From positions 1 to 64,000 of the forward strand of contig CAZARI010000009.1 in assembly GCA_964487545.1 (NCBI GenBank): a DNA stretch of 64,000 nucleotides. The letters are read 5' to 3'. Shown piece by piece: positions 33,306 through 42,166 of the stretch; position 1 is the stretch's first letter, and each line of letters starts with the position of its first letter. The notes beneath the pieces were generated by a model. It did not search any database, had not been told where the DNA came from, and saw only the letters and a list, made by a program, of their open reading frames with translations. A program made the position numbers and the translations under genes. Origin of the DNA: SKUL01 sp964487545. GTDB lineage: Bacteria; Bacteroidota; Bacteroidia; Flavobacteriales_D; SKUL01.

Positions 33306-34507
33306 GCCATCATTTTTTGAAGGTGCTGCACGAGATCTTCGGCTACCTCGCGTTTTGACTTTAACTCAAAACTAATTGTTTTATTCTCATGCCCGATAAA
33401 GTACACTTTATTGGTATCGTGCCCAAATCCGGCTCCGGTATCCTCAAGGGTGTTGAGCACAATCAAATCGAGGTTTTTTGCTTTCAGTTTTTTCTGTGCG
33501 TTGGCCTCGGCATTTTCTGATTCAAGCGCAAATCCAACCAAAATCTGTTTTTCGGGTTTGTGCTGTCCAAGCCAATGCAAAATATCGGGATTGCGCACCA
33601 ATTCAATCGTCATCCCCTCGTGTGCCGCCTTTTTAATTTTTTGTTCGTTTATCGTGGCTGGTCTAAAATCGGATACAGCGGCAGCTTTCACAATAATATC
33701 TACTTGTTGGTGCATTTGTTTACAGGCCTCAAACATCTCTTCTGCACTAACCACATCCATTTGCAGAATACGTTCATGGGAAACGGGAACTGACGTTGGT
33801 CCGCAAATCAAAATGACTTGTGCTCCTTTTTCGGCAAACGCCTCGGCAATGGCGATGCCCATCTTTCCAGAGGAGAAATTACCAATAAATCGCACCGGAT
33901 CGATTCTTTCGTAGGTTGGCCCAGCAGTAACCAAAACACGCAGCCCCCCAAGTGGTAATTGTGCCTGAAGGTACTCGTTGATGAAATGCAAAATGTTGAT
34001 CGGTTCTGCCATTCGGCCCAAGCCTTGTAGTCCGCTGGCGAGTTCACCAGATTCGGACGGAATCAAATGATGCCCAAATCCTATCAGCTTGTCCATATTA
34101 ACACCTGTGGAACCGTGCTGATACATATCCAGATCCATTGCCGGGGCAAAAAACACCGGACATTTAGCGGAAAGGAATGTAATGAGCAGCAGGTTATCGG
34201 ATTGCCCACCCACCATTTTGGCCATGGTGTTGGCAGAAGCTGGGGCAATAATCATCAGATCTGCCCACAGGGCAAGTTCTACGTGGTTATTCCAAACACC
34301 AAGTAACTCGTCCTGCACCATGTCCGACAACACGGGTTTTCCCGAAAGGGTGGACAGGGTAAGTGGGGTTACAAAAGCTTTGGCGGCATCGGTAATAATA
34401 ACCTGCACTTCTGCTCCGGCTTTGACGAGTTCACGTAGTAAAAAAACAGATTTGTAGGCAGCTATGCTCCCGGAGATCCCAAGAATTACGCGCTTACCTT
34501 TCAGCAT
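33302..34507 (-). CDS. coaBC: Bifunctional phosphopantothenoylcysteine decarboxylase / phosphopantothenate-cysteine ligase
   Basis: 401 residues, full length. The N-terminal flavoprotein CoaC half (MLKGKRVILGISGSIAAYKS, then APASANTMAKMVGG and APAMDLDMY) decarboxylates phosphopantothenoylcysteine. The C-terminal CoaB half (LVTAGPTYERIDPVRFIGNFSSGKMG, then KAAAVSDFRP) joins cysteine to phosphopantothenate using CTP. Together they make 4'-phosphopantetheine for coenzyme A. The stop overlaps the porD start by 4 nt; rpoZ lies 2 bases upstream. Confidence 0.97.
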   Translation of the reverse strand: MLKGKRVILGISGSIAAYKSVFLLRELVKAGAEVQVIITDAAKAFVTPLTLSTLSGKPVLSDMVQDELLGVWNNHVELALWADLMIIAPASANTMAKMVGGQSDNLLLITFLSAKCPVFFAPAMDLDMYQHGSTGVNMDKLIGFGHHLIPSESGELASGLQGLGRMAEPINILHFINEYLQAQLPLGGLRVLVTAGPTYERIDPVRFIGNFSSGKMGIAIAEAFAEKGAQVILICGPTSVPVSHERILQMDVVSAEEMFEACKQMHQQVDIIVKAAAVSDFRPATINEQKIKKAAHEGMTIELVRNPDILHWLGQHKPEKQILVGFALESENAEANAQKKLKAKNLDLIVLNTLEDTGAGFGHDTNKVYFIGHENKTISFELKSKREVAEDLVQHLQKMMA

Positions 34508-34509
34508 GT

Positions 34510-34860
34510 TTATTTGGAATGGGGGACGGTAGCTTCTGCTTCGTCCGGTCGGCGGAAGTATACTTTTCCATCGACAAACTCTTGAATGGCGATGGCGTGC
34601 GGCTTGGCCAATTTTTCGTAGTATTTCGAAATTTCTATCTGTTCGCGGTTCTCAAAAATCTCTTCAAGGTTATCTTGCGATGTAGCAAATTCTTCGAGTT
34701 TAGAATTCAATTCTTCTTTAAGTTCTGAACTGATTTGGTTTGCCCGTTTGCCGATAATGGCAATGGCCTCATAGACGTTTCCGGTTTCTGAAACCAGCTC
34801 CTTAACATCGCGTGTAATCGTATCTCTGGCGGCTAATGTGTTCTTGTAATTGCTCGACAT
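34510..34860 (-). CDS. rpoZ: RNA polymerase omega subunit, Bacteroidota type
   Basis: 116 residues beginning MSSNYKNTLAARDTITRD and containing NVYEAIAIIGKRANQI, the conserved omega core. The family in this phylum is longer than E. coli omega and ends with a charged, poorly conserved tail. It helps assemble and stabilise RNA polymerase by holding the beta-prime subunit. It sits between bamD (11-base gap) and coaBC (2-base gap). Confidence 0.88.
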   Translation of the reverse strand: MSSNYKNTLAARDTITRDVKELVSETGNVYEAIAIIGKRANQISSELKEELNSKLEEFATSQDNLEEIFENREQIEISKYYEKLAKPHAIAIQEFVDGKVYFRRPDEAEATVPHSK

Positions 34861-34871
34861 CGGGTGTAAAT

Positions 34872-35678
34872 TTAAAGATTAAGTTTTTCCAGTTCGCTCA
34901 CGGTATTGCCGTAAATAGTTTCTGACTGGCGAATTTTTCTGCTGTTGGGATAAGCATCCACAAAGTTATGATAAGATTTTATAGTTGACTCCAGCCTTTC
35001 CTGCTTTTTTTCCTGCACACTGCGGGTAGCAAGCTGGTAATTACTGTCGAGAATCAAAAACAAGACATCTTCTCTGAACTGTGAGTTAGGATAATCCTTT
35101 AGCACATTATTCAATGCAATCACTGCGGCCTTATACTGTTCTACATTATGATAGAGCAAGGCGTTGTTGTAGGCTTTAGCTTCGAGCTTACTCACCAACG
35201 CAGAGATCAGCGCATTGGTCGTGTCTTTTCTCTCGGTTTCGGGATAGCGCTCCATAAAGAGTTGAAACTGATCGATTGCACGTCGTGTGTCTGACTGATC
35301 GAGCGATGTACCCGGCGAATTCATAAAGTGGCAGTAGGCCGCCATAAATGCGCATTCCTCAACGTATTCGCTGTTGGGATACGTTTTAGCAAAGGTGTTG
35401 AAGTAAAAGCTGGCCAAATAAAAATCGCGCAGACCAAAATAGCAGTATGCATAGTGATAATAGATGACTTCATTTCTCGACGTTCCCCGAGTCAGTGCAA
35501 TAAGCTCTTCAAACAAAGGCAGTGCACGCTGATAATCCTCTGCGTTGTAGTATTCGAATGCCTTCTGATACTTCAGTTCGACATCCTGACTCTTGAGCAA
35601 TCGGTTATATTTACTACACGATGAAACACCAACACTCGTGGCTAAAATCAACGCTACAACTAAAATTCTCCAAAACAT
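34872..35678 (-). CDS. bamD: Outer-membrane assembly lipoprotein BamD
   Basis: 268 residues from ATG 35678; the frame extends to 35705, but the shorter start gives a clean lipoprotein signal ending SVGVSSC. The mature part is made of TPR-like helix pairs (KAFEYYNAEDYQRALPLFEEL, TYPNSEYVEECAF, YKAAVIALNNVLKDYPNS), the BamD/YfiO architecture. It would help the BAM complex insert beta-barrels into the outer membrane. First gene of the bamD-rpoZ-coaBC-porD-recN operon. A TACTTTTG -7 box ends only 4 bases before the ATG. Confidence 0.92.
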   Translation of the reverse strand: MFWRILVVALILATSVGVSSCSKYNRLLKSQDVELKYQKAFEYYNAEDYQRALPLFEELIALTRGTSRNEVIYYHYAYCYFGLRDFYLASFYFNTFAKTYPNSEYVEECAFMAAYCHFMNSPGTSLDQSDTRRAIDQFQLFMERYPETERKDTTNALISALVSKLEAKAYNNALLYHNVEQYKAAVIALNNVLKDYPNSQFREDVLFLILDSNYQLATRSVQEKKQERLESTIKSYHNFVDAYPNSRKIRQSETIYGNTVSELEKLNL

Positions 35679-35682
35679 CCGG

Positions 35683-35690
35683 CAAAAGTA
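35683..35690 (-). promoter_or_regulatory. -7 promoter box of the bamD operon
   Basis: Minus-strand TACTTTTG, a perfect TAnnTTTG, 4 bases from ATG 35678. This implies a leaderless or near-leaderless bamD message. Confidence 0.5.
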
Positions 35691-35800
35691 ATACAATACG
35701 GGCAATTATCAGATATTGAAATAGGGTAGTCAACAAAATGAAAAAAATTCCTGTATATTGTCCAAATTGACTCACAAAAACACCGGCCAAAAAATAGCTT

Positions 35801-35830
35801 TTGTCAAATGCGCAAATAACCCTAATTTTG
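35801..35830 (+). promoter_or_regulatory. Promoter of the alpha-oxoamine synthase gene
   Basis: TTG (35801-35803, within TTTTG), 19-base spacer, TAATTTTG (35823-35830), then CACC: a full match to the phylum promoter. It lies 42 bases upstream of the TTG start codon at 35872. Confidence 0.75.
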
Positions 35831-35871
35831 CACCGCTTTTTTTAGCAGGGTATTAACCAAAAATTATCGCT

Positions 35872-37128
35872 TTGGATATTTTTGAAAAAATCAAAACAAA
35901 TCGTGGCCCATTGGGTCAGCACAAAGGCCGTTCACACGGTTACTTTACATTCCCGAAATTAGAAGGTGAAATTTCTAACCGGATGATGTTCCGCGGAAAA
36001 GAGTGTCTTGTATGGAGCCTCAACAACTATCTGGGCCTTGCCAATCACCCCGAGGTGCGCGAAGCCGACGCTCAGGCATCCAAGGAGTGGGGATTGGGCT
36101 ATCCGATGGGTGCCCGTATGATGTCGGGACAAACCGGACATCACGAACAACTCGAGCACGACTTGGCTGAGTTCATGCAAAAAGAGGACTGTATTCTATT
36201 GAACTACGGCTATCAGGGATGTATGTCAGCAATTGATGCCTTGGTTGACCGAAATGACGTGATTGTCTACGACAGCGAATCACACGCGTGTATTATCGAC
36301 GGCGTTCGACTACACCAGGGAAAGCGCTTTGTGTTTATGCACAATGATATCGACAACCTCAGAAAGCAGCTCGAGCGTGCCACTAAATTGGTAGCCAAAA
36401 CCAATGGCGGAATTCTCGTCATCACCGAAGGAGTCTTCGGCATGAGTGGTGATCAGGGTGATCTAAAAGCTATTGCAGCACTCAAAAAGGAATTCGAATT
36501 TCGATTGTTTGTTGACGATGCACACGGCTTTGGCACCATCGGCGAAAATGGCCGAGGCGTAGGAGAGGCACAGGGTGTTCAGCACGAAATCGACATTCTA
36601 TTTGGAACATTTGCCAAGTCAATGGCCAGCATTGGCGCGTTTATCTGTGGCGATGAGCAAATGATTGATTATCTGCGATACAACATGCGGTCGCAGATTT
36701 TTGCTAAGTCGCTGCCCATGCCACTGGTGATCGGAGCGCAGAAAAGACTGGAGTTGCTTCGTACGCAACCTGAGCTGCGCGAAAAGCTCTGGACCATTTC
36801 CAATACCCTACAAAAGGGACTGGTTGATGCAGGATTCTCGATTGGAAAAACCAATTCTCCGGTCACCCCTGTATTCTTTCAGGGAGAGATAGAAACGGCA
36901 GTTAATATGACCGTTGAGCTGCGAGAGAAGTACAACATTTTCTGCTCACTGGTTATTTATCCGGTTGTTCCAAAGGATGTGATCATGCTGCGCTTAATTC
37001 CAACTGCGATGCACACCCTGGAGGATGTTAAATACACCATCGACACTTTTAAAGAAATGCGCACGCGAATCGCTGCCGGTGATTTCAATAGTTCGAAAAT
37101 ACGCAGCGTGCCCGAGGAAAACGCTTAA
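35872..37128 (+). CDS. PLP-dependent alpha-oxoamine synthase (serine/cysteate acyltransferase-like)
   Basis: 418 residues. It must start at TTG 35872: an in-frame stop lies just upstream and the next Met is about 40 residues inside the conserved fold. The N-terminal MDIFEKIKTNRGPLGQH matches family starts. The PLP lysine is Lys249 in FGTFAKSMAS, with VDDAHGFG supplying the ring-contact Asp-His pair. The fold joins an amino acid to an acyl thioester (KBL, BioF, serine palmitoyltransferase or SulA-type cysteate acyltransferase). In Bacteroidota a serine palmitoyl- or cysteate-acyltransferase role in sphingo- or sulfonolipid synthesis is the best guess; no biotin genes are near. Confidence 0.85.
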   Translation: MDIFEKIKTNRGPLGQHKGRSHGYFTFPKLEGEISNRMMFRGKECLVWSLNNYLGLANHPEVREADAQASKEWGLGYPMGARMMSGQTGHHEQLEHDLAEFMQKEDCILLNYGYQGCMSAIDALVDRNDVIVYDSESHACIIDGVRLHQGKRFVFMHNDIDNLRKQLERATKLVAKTNGGILVITEGVFGMSGDQGDLKAIAALKKEFEFRLFVDDAHGFGTIGENGRGVGEAQGVQHEIDILFGTFAKSMASIGAFICGDEQMIDYLRYNMRSQIFAKSLPMPLVIGAQKRLELLRTQPELREKLWTISNTLQKGLVDAGFSIGKTNSPVTPVFFQGEIETAVNMTVELREKYNIFCSLVIYPVVPKDVIMLRLIPTAMHTLEDVKYTIDTFKEMRTRIAAGDFNSSKIRSVPEENA

Positions 37129-37150
37129 AGACGTTTTAAACAAAAAACAA

Positions 37151-37190
37151 ACAACGGAGATTGGCACAGGGCTAATCTCCGTTGTCTTTT
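37151..37190. terminator. Bidirectional terminator overlapping the next gene's end
   Basis: ACAACGGAGATT (37151-37162) pairs perfectly over 12 bases with AATCTCCGTTGT (37174-37185), loop of 11, followed by CTTTT. It lies 23 bases after the upstream stop. The convergent gene's stop codon (37172-37174) and last four codons fall in or beside the right arm. Confidence 0.88.
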
Positions 37191-37813
37191 GTAAGAAATC
37201 CGCTCATGAGCACCTTCCACTGTGGCCAGGATGCTCCGCGCGAGGCCGTTTCGGCATAAATCGTATTGCGAATGGTATCCTTGGTTTTGTCGTTGTCCTC
37301 ATTATTAGGCATTTCGTTGCGACCGATTTCCTCGGCGATGACGACTTTGCCCGCTCTCGAAACCTGAAAAGTACTGGTGGCCAGCTCGGTAAAAAAGTGA
37401 GCCGTTTCTTCTGATGGCGTGGCAGGATTAGGAGCCGGACGCACTCGGATGGCACAAAACTGCGAATCCTCACCGGAGTTGTCTTTCTGCGATTCTGCAA
37501 TTCGTTCAATTTGCACCCAGTCGAAACCGTCGCCAGACTCCGGCCCCACACCCGGAAGCTCAATGCGTATGAAATCACCTTCTTTTGGGGCGCGCTCAAC
37601 CGATCGGCCGTTCTCATCAGTGTGTTGAAACTTTCCGCTCAAAACACTTTCTCCGGTGTAGCTGTACCAACCATTGATATGGAGCAAACGCTCTCTAGCC
37701 AAGTTATACAACGCTATGGCTTCAGCGTGTGTGGCACATTTCTCGGAACTGCTGGCTCCGGTTGACTTGCCAAACAGTTGTGGTGGCGCAATATCTTTTG
37801 GTTTCTTTGTCAT
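37172..37813 (-). CDS. Conserved-looking hypothetical protein
   Basis: 213 residues, no signal peptide or membrane span; I do not recognise the family. It is acidic-rich and hydrophilic, with the order: a helical segment HAEAIALYNLARERLLHING, a beta-like stretch (GDFIRIELPGVGPESGDG, DWVQIERIAES), a second (QFCAIRVRPAPNP), and HFFTELATSTFQVSRAGKVV. The pattern looks like a compact beta-rich globular protein. Its last codons (DNGD) are encoded by the right arm of the terminator hairpin at 37151-37190, which restricts what residues are possible there. It converges on the alpha-oxoamine synthase gene. Confidence 0.7.
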   Translation of the reverse strand: MTKKPKDIAPPQLFGKSTGASSSEKCATHAEAIALYNLARERLLHINGWYSYTGESVLSGKFQHTDENGRSVERAPKEGDFIRIELPGVGPESGDGFDWVQIERIAESQKDNSGEDSQFCAIRVRPAPNPATPSEETAHFFTELATSTFQVSRAGKVVIAEEIGRNEMPNNEDNDKTKDTIRNTIYAETASRGASWPQWKVLMSGFLTKDNGD

Positions 37814-37830
37814 AACTACAAGAGCGATCG

Positions 37831-38535
37831 TTACTCATCGGATTGATTGTCCAACTGACGGTTTTGCATAGACGTTGAATTAGGATCCACCCCATCGGTT
37901 TGTCCCTGGCGAGTTAGGTCTTGATTGCTCGTGCTGGCGTTATTATCTCTCATATTACGGTCACCCGAGCCGTTGGCGTTATCGCGAAACTGTCGCAAAT
38001 GATCCAGGTGTTGTTCCAACGTAGGAATTTGTTGTGAAATCCAGTTTTGCAGGTCGAGATCGTTTGTATCATCTTCGTGATCGCGAAACTCATCGATTTT
38101 TTCTTGGTGTGCATCAATCATTTTATCGATGTACTTCTCATCGAAATCACTGCCTTGAACTTCTGCAAGGTCTTGATAATCGTCTTGCTTGTCTTCGCTA
38201 ATGGCGGTGGGTAGCTGAATGTTCTTTTGCGATGCCAGCGCTTTAAGTTCTTCGCTTGCTTGATTGTGGTCGCGAAGCAGAAGCGAAGCCACCTCCTTAA
38301 CCTCTGGATCGGTTGCTTTGGATTGAGCCAGTTCACTTGCACGGATTTCGAACAGATTTCCATCGGCAGCATGAACCACAAAGCTGGCATCGTCTTTCAT
38401 TTCCTGATCATCAAATCTTTCGTTGTTGGCCTTTTCAGCTCGTTCCTTACTGTCAGCAGGGTTTTCGTTACAGGCAACGAACAAAACGCCGGTAAGTAGA
38501 AATGAAATCAGCGGGAATTTTATTTGAGTTTTCAT
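37831..38535 (-). CDS. DUF4142 lipoprotein
   Basis: 234 residues. A lipoprotein signal (SFLLTGVLFVACNEN) anchors it in the envelope. The core (about 50-185) is the helical DUF4142 domain (ASFVVHAADGNLFEIRASELAQSKA, VASLLLRDHNQASEELKALA, IDKMIDAHQEKIDEFRD), a ferritin-like four-helix bundle family whose function is unknown, sometimes linked to envelope stress. The C-terminus is a disordered Asn/Asp/Gln-rich tail of about 45 residues. It lies 17 bases upstream of the hypothetical gene on the same strand. Confidence 0.87.
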   Translation of the reverse strand: MKTQIKFPLISFLLTGVLFVACNENPADSKERAEKANNERFDDQEMKDDASFVVHAADGNLFEIRASELAQSKATDPEVKEVASLLLRDHNQASEELKALASQKNIQLPTAISEDKQDDYQDLAEVQGSDFDEKYIDKMIDAHQEKIDEFRDHEDDTNDLDLQNWISQQIPTLEQHLDHLRQFRDNANGSGDRNMRDNNASTSNQDLTRQGQTDGVDPNSTSMQNRQLDNQSDE

Positions 38536-38710
38536 GGGAATATGTTTTTTTCTGAAATAGCAGACAAATCATATTCCCAAGTATCTCTAAGCCGTAATGT
38601 GCTGATTTATCGCCCCATAGACCAAATGAGTAACTCAAAAACTTGTGTAGAAATTCCGCAAATGGGTATAAGTTTCCCGAAGGGAGATAAAAAACCCGAT
38701 GGCCTTACCG

Positions 38711-39595
38711 TCAGATCAGTGCACTATCACTTAATAGCCGCTTCATTTTCAGGCTGCCTTTATCTGACATTGCAACCAATGGCAAACGGCAATCGGTGCC
38801 GGCAATACCAAGAAGGCTCAATGCTTCTTTAATCCCGGCTGGATTTCCTTCTGCAAACAAGTGCTGAATAACATCAATCAATTGGTAGTGAATCGTTCGC
38901 GCACGGTTGTAGTTGTTTTCAAATGCAGCATGAACCATTTCAGAGAACTGACGTGGAAAAGCATTTCCGACTACCGAGATCACACCATCGCCGCCACAGG
39001 CCAGAAATGGCAATACCAGCGGATCATCGCCCGAAATCACGAGAAAATCATCGGGTTTGTTTTTGATGATCTGCATGCACTGCTCTAGGTTTCCGGAGGC
39101 TTCTTTAATACCGATAATGTTTGTGCATTCTGCCAGTTGGAGGGTAGTTTCCGGAAGGATATTAGAAGCGGTTCTGCCCGGGACGTTATAGAGCAAAATC
39201 GGACGAGGAGTCTGTTTATCGAGCTCGTGGTAATGTGCCACAATTCCACGCTGTGTCGGTTTATTATAATAAGGGCTCACCGAAAGAATGGCATCTACCG
39301 CACTCCAGTTCACTTGTTCCATTTCTCGCAGCAATTCTGCGGTGTTGTTTCCACCGAGACCGTACACCACGGGCAGCTTTCCAGCGTTAATGCCGGTGAT
39401 GAATTCCAGCACCGACCGCTTTTCCTCCTTCGAGAGCGTAACCGATTCACCGGTTGTTCCCATCACCACCAAGTAATCAGCTCCACCGTCGATAAGGTGT
39501 TTGGTCAGTTGCTCAAGCGCTTTAAAATCTACATTTTTATCCGACTGAAAAGGAGTAACCATGGCCACTCCCATACCCTTAAACTGCTTCGGCAT
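38711..39595 (-). CDS. dapA: 4-hydroxy-tetrahydrodipicolinate synthase
   Basis: 294 residues, standard length. It condenses pyruvate with aspartate semialdehyde in lysine and diaminopimelate synthesis. The Schiff-base lysine is Lys164 in GIKEASG, the proton-relay Tyr136 is in LLYNVPGRT, and the GTTGE pyruvate-site motif is at about 46-50. The start lies inside the 3' end of the upstream DUF6913-like gene (17-nt overlap), so translational coupling is likely. Confidence 0.97.
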   Translation of the reverse strand: MPKQFKGMGVAMVTPFQSDKNVDFKALEQLTKHLIDGGADYLVVMGTTGESVTLSKEEKRSVLEFITGINAGKLPVVYGLGGNNTAELLREMEQVNWSAVDAILSVSPYYNKPTQRGIVAHYHELDKQTPRPILLYNVPGRTASNILPETTLQLAECTNIIGIKEASGNLEQCMQIIKNKPDDFLVISGDDPLVLPFLACGGDGVISVVGNAFPRQFSEMVHAAFENNYNRARTIHYQLIDVIQHLFAEGNPAGIKEALSLLGIAGTDCRLPLVAMSDKGSLKMKRLLSDSALI

Positions 39596-40148
39596 TTTGC
39601 TTTTTATTGATGATGGTTAAAAAATGATTCAATTTATGTAGATACTGATCGAAGGTGTTTTTATCGTCCAGATCTACCATAAAATCCAGTAGCTCTTTTT
39701 TATTGGGATTCCAGGCTCCGACCTTAAACCGCGCTCTTGATTTGGCCAGCAGGTGCATTAATGGTGGCGACACCTCTTGTGTGAAGTCAATGAGGATATC
39801 AAAATCTTTGGCAAGAAAATCATCGGTCATCGGCGATTTTGGTTTCAGCCGCCAGTCGCAATCGGCAATGGTAAAATAGCTGTATTCGAGCTTGTGCAAC
39901 TGCCAATGTGGAATGTGCTTGTCGTCGATATAGGCCATTGTCATGATTTCGCGAATGCCGTGTTCGGCTTTGAGGTAGCGCACAAACTGTTTTACAAGGA
40001 TAAAAAACGCCTCATCTTTTTCTTTGTATATCACGCCAACGCTCCGTGCGCTACCATAATTTGCTACTTTAATGCGGCGATTTCCTTCAGGCTTCTGATC
40101 GAGAAAGTGACTACTGAGCCAATAGCGTATTTTTCGCGGTAATTTCAA
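39579..40148 (-). CDS. DUF6913-like protein between dapA and ligA
   Basis: 189 residues, soluble, no signal. Contains NYGSARSVGVIYKEKDEA, HWQLHKLEYSYFTIADCDWR and FDILIDFTQEVSPPLMHLLAKSRARFKVGAW, features I associate with the small Bacteroidota DUF6913 family, function unknown. The ATG overlaps the ligA stop by 4 nt and its 3' end overlaps dapA by 17 nt, so it is embedded in a ligA-to-dapA operon. Domain name is from memory and unverified. Confidence 0.75.
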   Translation of the reverse strand: MKLPRKIRYWLSSHFLDQKPEGNRRIKVANYGSARSVGVIYKEKDEAFFILVKQFVRYLKAEHGIREIMTMAYIDDKHIPHWQLHKLEYSYFTIADCDWRLKPKSPMTDDFLAKDFDILIDFTQEVSPPLMHLLAKSRARFKVGAWNPNKKELLDFMVDLDDKNTFDQYLHKLNHFLTIINKKQNAEAV

Positions 40149-42166
40149 TTTTCAATCATTTTTAAAAACTCCTGTTCGGAAACGATCTGAATGCCGAGTT
40201 TCTTTGCTTTTTCGAGCTTACTCGGCCCCATATTTTCGCCGGCCAGAATAAAGTTTGTTTTGGCACTGATCGAGCCGACATTTTTACCGCCGTTTTTTTC
40301 AATCAGTTGTTTCAGCTCGTCGCGTGAATATTGCTGAAAAACACCACTGATGACGATAGATTTGCCTTCCAGAACAGAACTCACCGGACGTTCGTCTTGC
40401 AAGAGTTCAAAGTTAAGTTCTTTGCTTCGCATTCGCGCCACGATTTGGCGGTTCTTTTCAACTTCAAAAAAGTGGATTATGCTGTCGGCAATGCGTTCAC
40501 CAATTTCGTCAACAGCAATCAGCTCGTTGCGCGTAGCTTCCATCAACCGGTCAATCGACTGAAAATGGCGGGCGAGCTTTTTGGCAACGGTTTCACCCAC
40601 ATAGCGAATTCCAAGTCCGTAAAGCACCCTTTCGAATGGGATGTCCTTGGAAGCTGCTATTCCCCGCATCAGCCGGTCTACCGAACGCTCGCCGTGCCGC
40701 TCTAGCGTGAGCAACTGTTCGCGACTCAGGTCGTACAGGTCGGCCGAATTATGAATTAAACCCGCATGGTGTAACAAGGCAACGGTTTCTTCGCCCAGTC
40801 CGTCGATATTCATTGCCTTTCGGCTGATGAAATGCTGAATGCGGCCGAGAATTTGGGGCGGACAATCTTCGGCATTAGTGCAATAATGAGCGGCTTCGCC
40901 TTGGTTTCTAACCAAAAGCGTTTCGCATTCGGGACAGTGCGTAATGTATTGGAGCGGTGGCAGGTTTTTACCTTGCCGCGCATCAAAATCAACACCCACC
41001 ACTTTGGGGATAATTTCACCTCCTTTCTCCACAAAAACCCGGTCGCCGATGCGCAAATCGAGTTTGGCTATTTGGTCGGCATTGTGAAGTGAGGCCCGTT
41101 TCACCACTGTTCCGGCAAGTAAAACCGGTTTTAAGTTGGCCACAGGCGTAACGGCTCCGGTACGGCCCACCTGATAAGTTACCTCCTCCAGAAAAGTGGG
41201 TACTTTTTCGGCCTTAAATTTATAGGCAATAGCCCATCGCGGTGATTTGGCGGTGTATCCAAGCTCTTCTTGTTGACTAAAATCGTTGACCTTAATGACT
41301 ACGCCATCAATGGCAAAATCGAGGTTGCTGCGTTCAGTATCCCAATAGGCTACAAAGTCCATGATCTCCTCAATATTTCGGCACACGGCAAACATTTTCC
41401 TCTCGCGCGAAGGCACTTTAAAACCGAGGCTCCGCACATACTCCAGGTTTTGCTCGTGGGATTGAAAGGGCAAATTCTGCCCAAGAACCTGATACAAAAA
41501 ACAATCAAGCGCACGAGCTGCAACCACGGCCGAGTCTTGCAGTTTTAAGGTGCCGGATGCGGTATTTCGTGGATTGGCAAATAGTGGTTCCCCTTGTTCT
41601 TCTCGCTCGCGATTTAAGGCTTCAAAAGCCGAAAGGGGAAAAAATATTTCACCTCTTACCTCCATTTCGTCGGGTAGGTTTTCTCCAGGCAATTCAAGCG
41701 GAATGGAGCGAATGGTTCGCACATTAGCAGAAATGTTTTCACCCACCACACCGTCGCCACGCGTTAAAGCCTGAACAAATCTGCCCTTGTGATACGTCAC
41801 GCCGATGGCGACGCCATCATACTTTAATTCACAGGTGTATACCACATTGCCTTCAATGTTTTTTTTGATGCGGTTTTCCCATTCGGCCACTTCCTGCACA
41901 GAATAGGTATTGGTCAAAGACAGCATGGGTGATTTATGCACCACTTTATCGAACCGGTTGGTAATGTCTCCCCCTACCCTTTTGGTTGGTGAGTTATCGT
42001 CTGCCCACTGGGGGAATTGCTGTTCCAGTTGTTGCAGTTCTTTGAGCAACATGTCAAACTCATAATCGTTGATATCAGGCTCGTTTACCACATAATAGCG
42101 GTAGTTGTGATGGTGGAGTTGTGCGGTGAGTTCCTGAATGCGCTGTTTTGCCTGATCGTGATTCAT
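40145..42166 (-). CDS. ligA: NAD-dependent DNA ligase
   Basis: 673 residues, the family norm. It seals nicks in replication and repair with NAD as cofactor. The AMP-accepting lysine is Lys115 in ELKYDGVA, followed by the OB fold, a zinc-finger segment (CPECETLLV, then CTNAEDCPP), helix-hairpin-helix repeats (DGLGEETVALL, LGIRYVGETVAKKL) and a C-terminal BRCT domain (about 595-673). Overlaps neighbours by 4 nt at each end. Confidence 0.98.
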   Translation of the reverse strand: MNHDQAKQRIQELTAQLHHHNYRYYVVNEPDINDYEFDMLLKELQQLEQQFPQWADDNSPTKRVGGDITNRFDKVVHKSPMLSLTNTYSVQEVAEWENRIKKNIEGNVVYTCELKYDGVAIGVTYHKGRFVQALTRGDGVVGENISANVRTIRSIPLELPGENLPDEMEVRGEIFFPLSAFEALNREREEQGEPLFANPRNTASGTLKLQDSAVVAARALDCFLYQVLGQNLPFQSHEQNLEYVRSLGFKVPSRERKMFAVCRNIEEIMDFVAYWDTERSNLDFAIDGVVIKVNDFSQQEELGYTAKSPRWAIAYKFKAEKVPTFLEEVTYQVGRTGAVTPVANLKPVLLAGTVVKRASLHNADQIAKLDLRIGDRVFVEKGGEIIPKVVGVDFDARQGKNLPPLQYITHCPECETLLVRNQGEAAHYCTNAEDCPPQILGRIQHFISRKAMNIDGLGEETVALLHHAGLIHNSADLYDLSREQLLTLERHGERSVDRLMRGIAASKDIPFERVLYGLGIRYVGETVAKKLARHFQSIDRLMEATRNELIAVDEIGERIADSIIHFFEVEKNRQIVARMRSKELNFELLQDERPVSSVLEGKSIVISGVFQQYSRDELKQLIEKNGGKNVGSISAKTNFILAGENMGPSKLEKAKKLGIQIVSEQEFLKMIEN

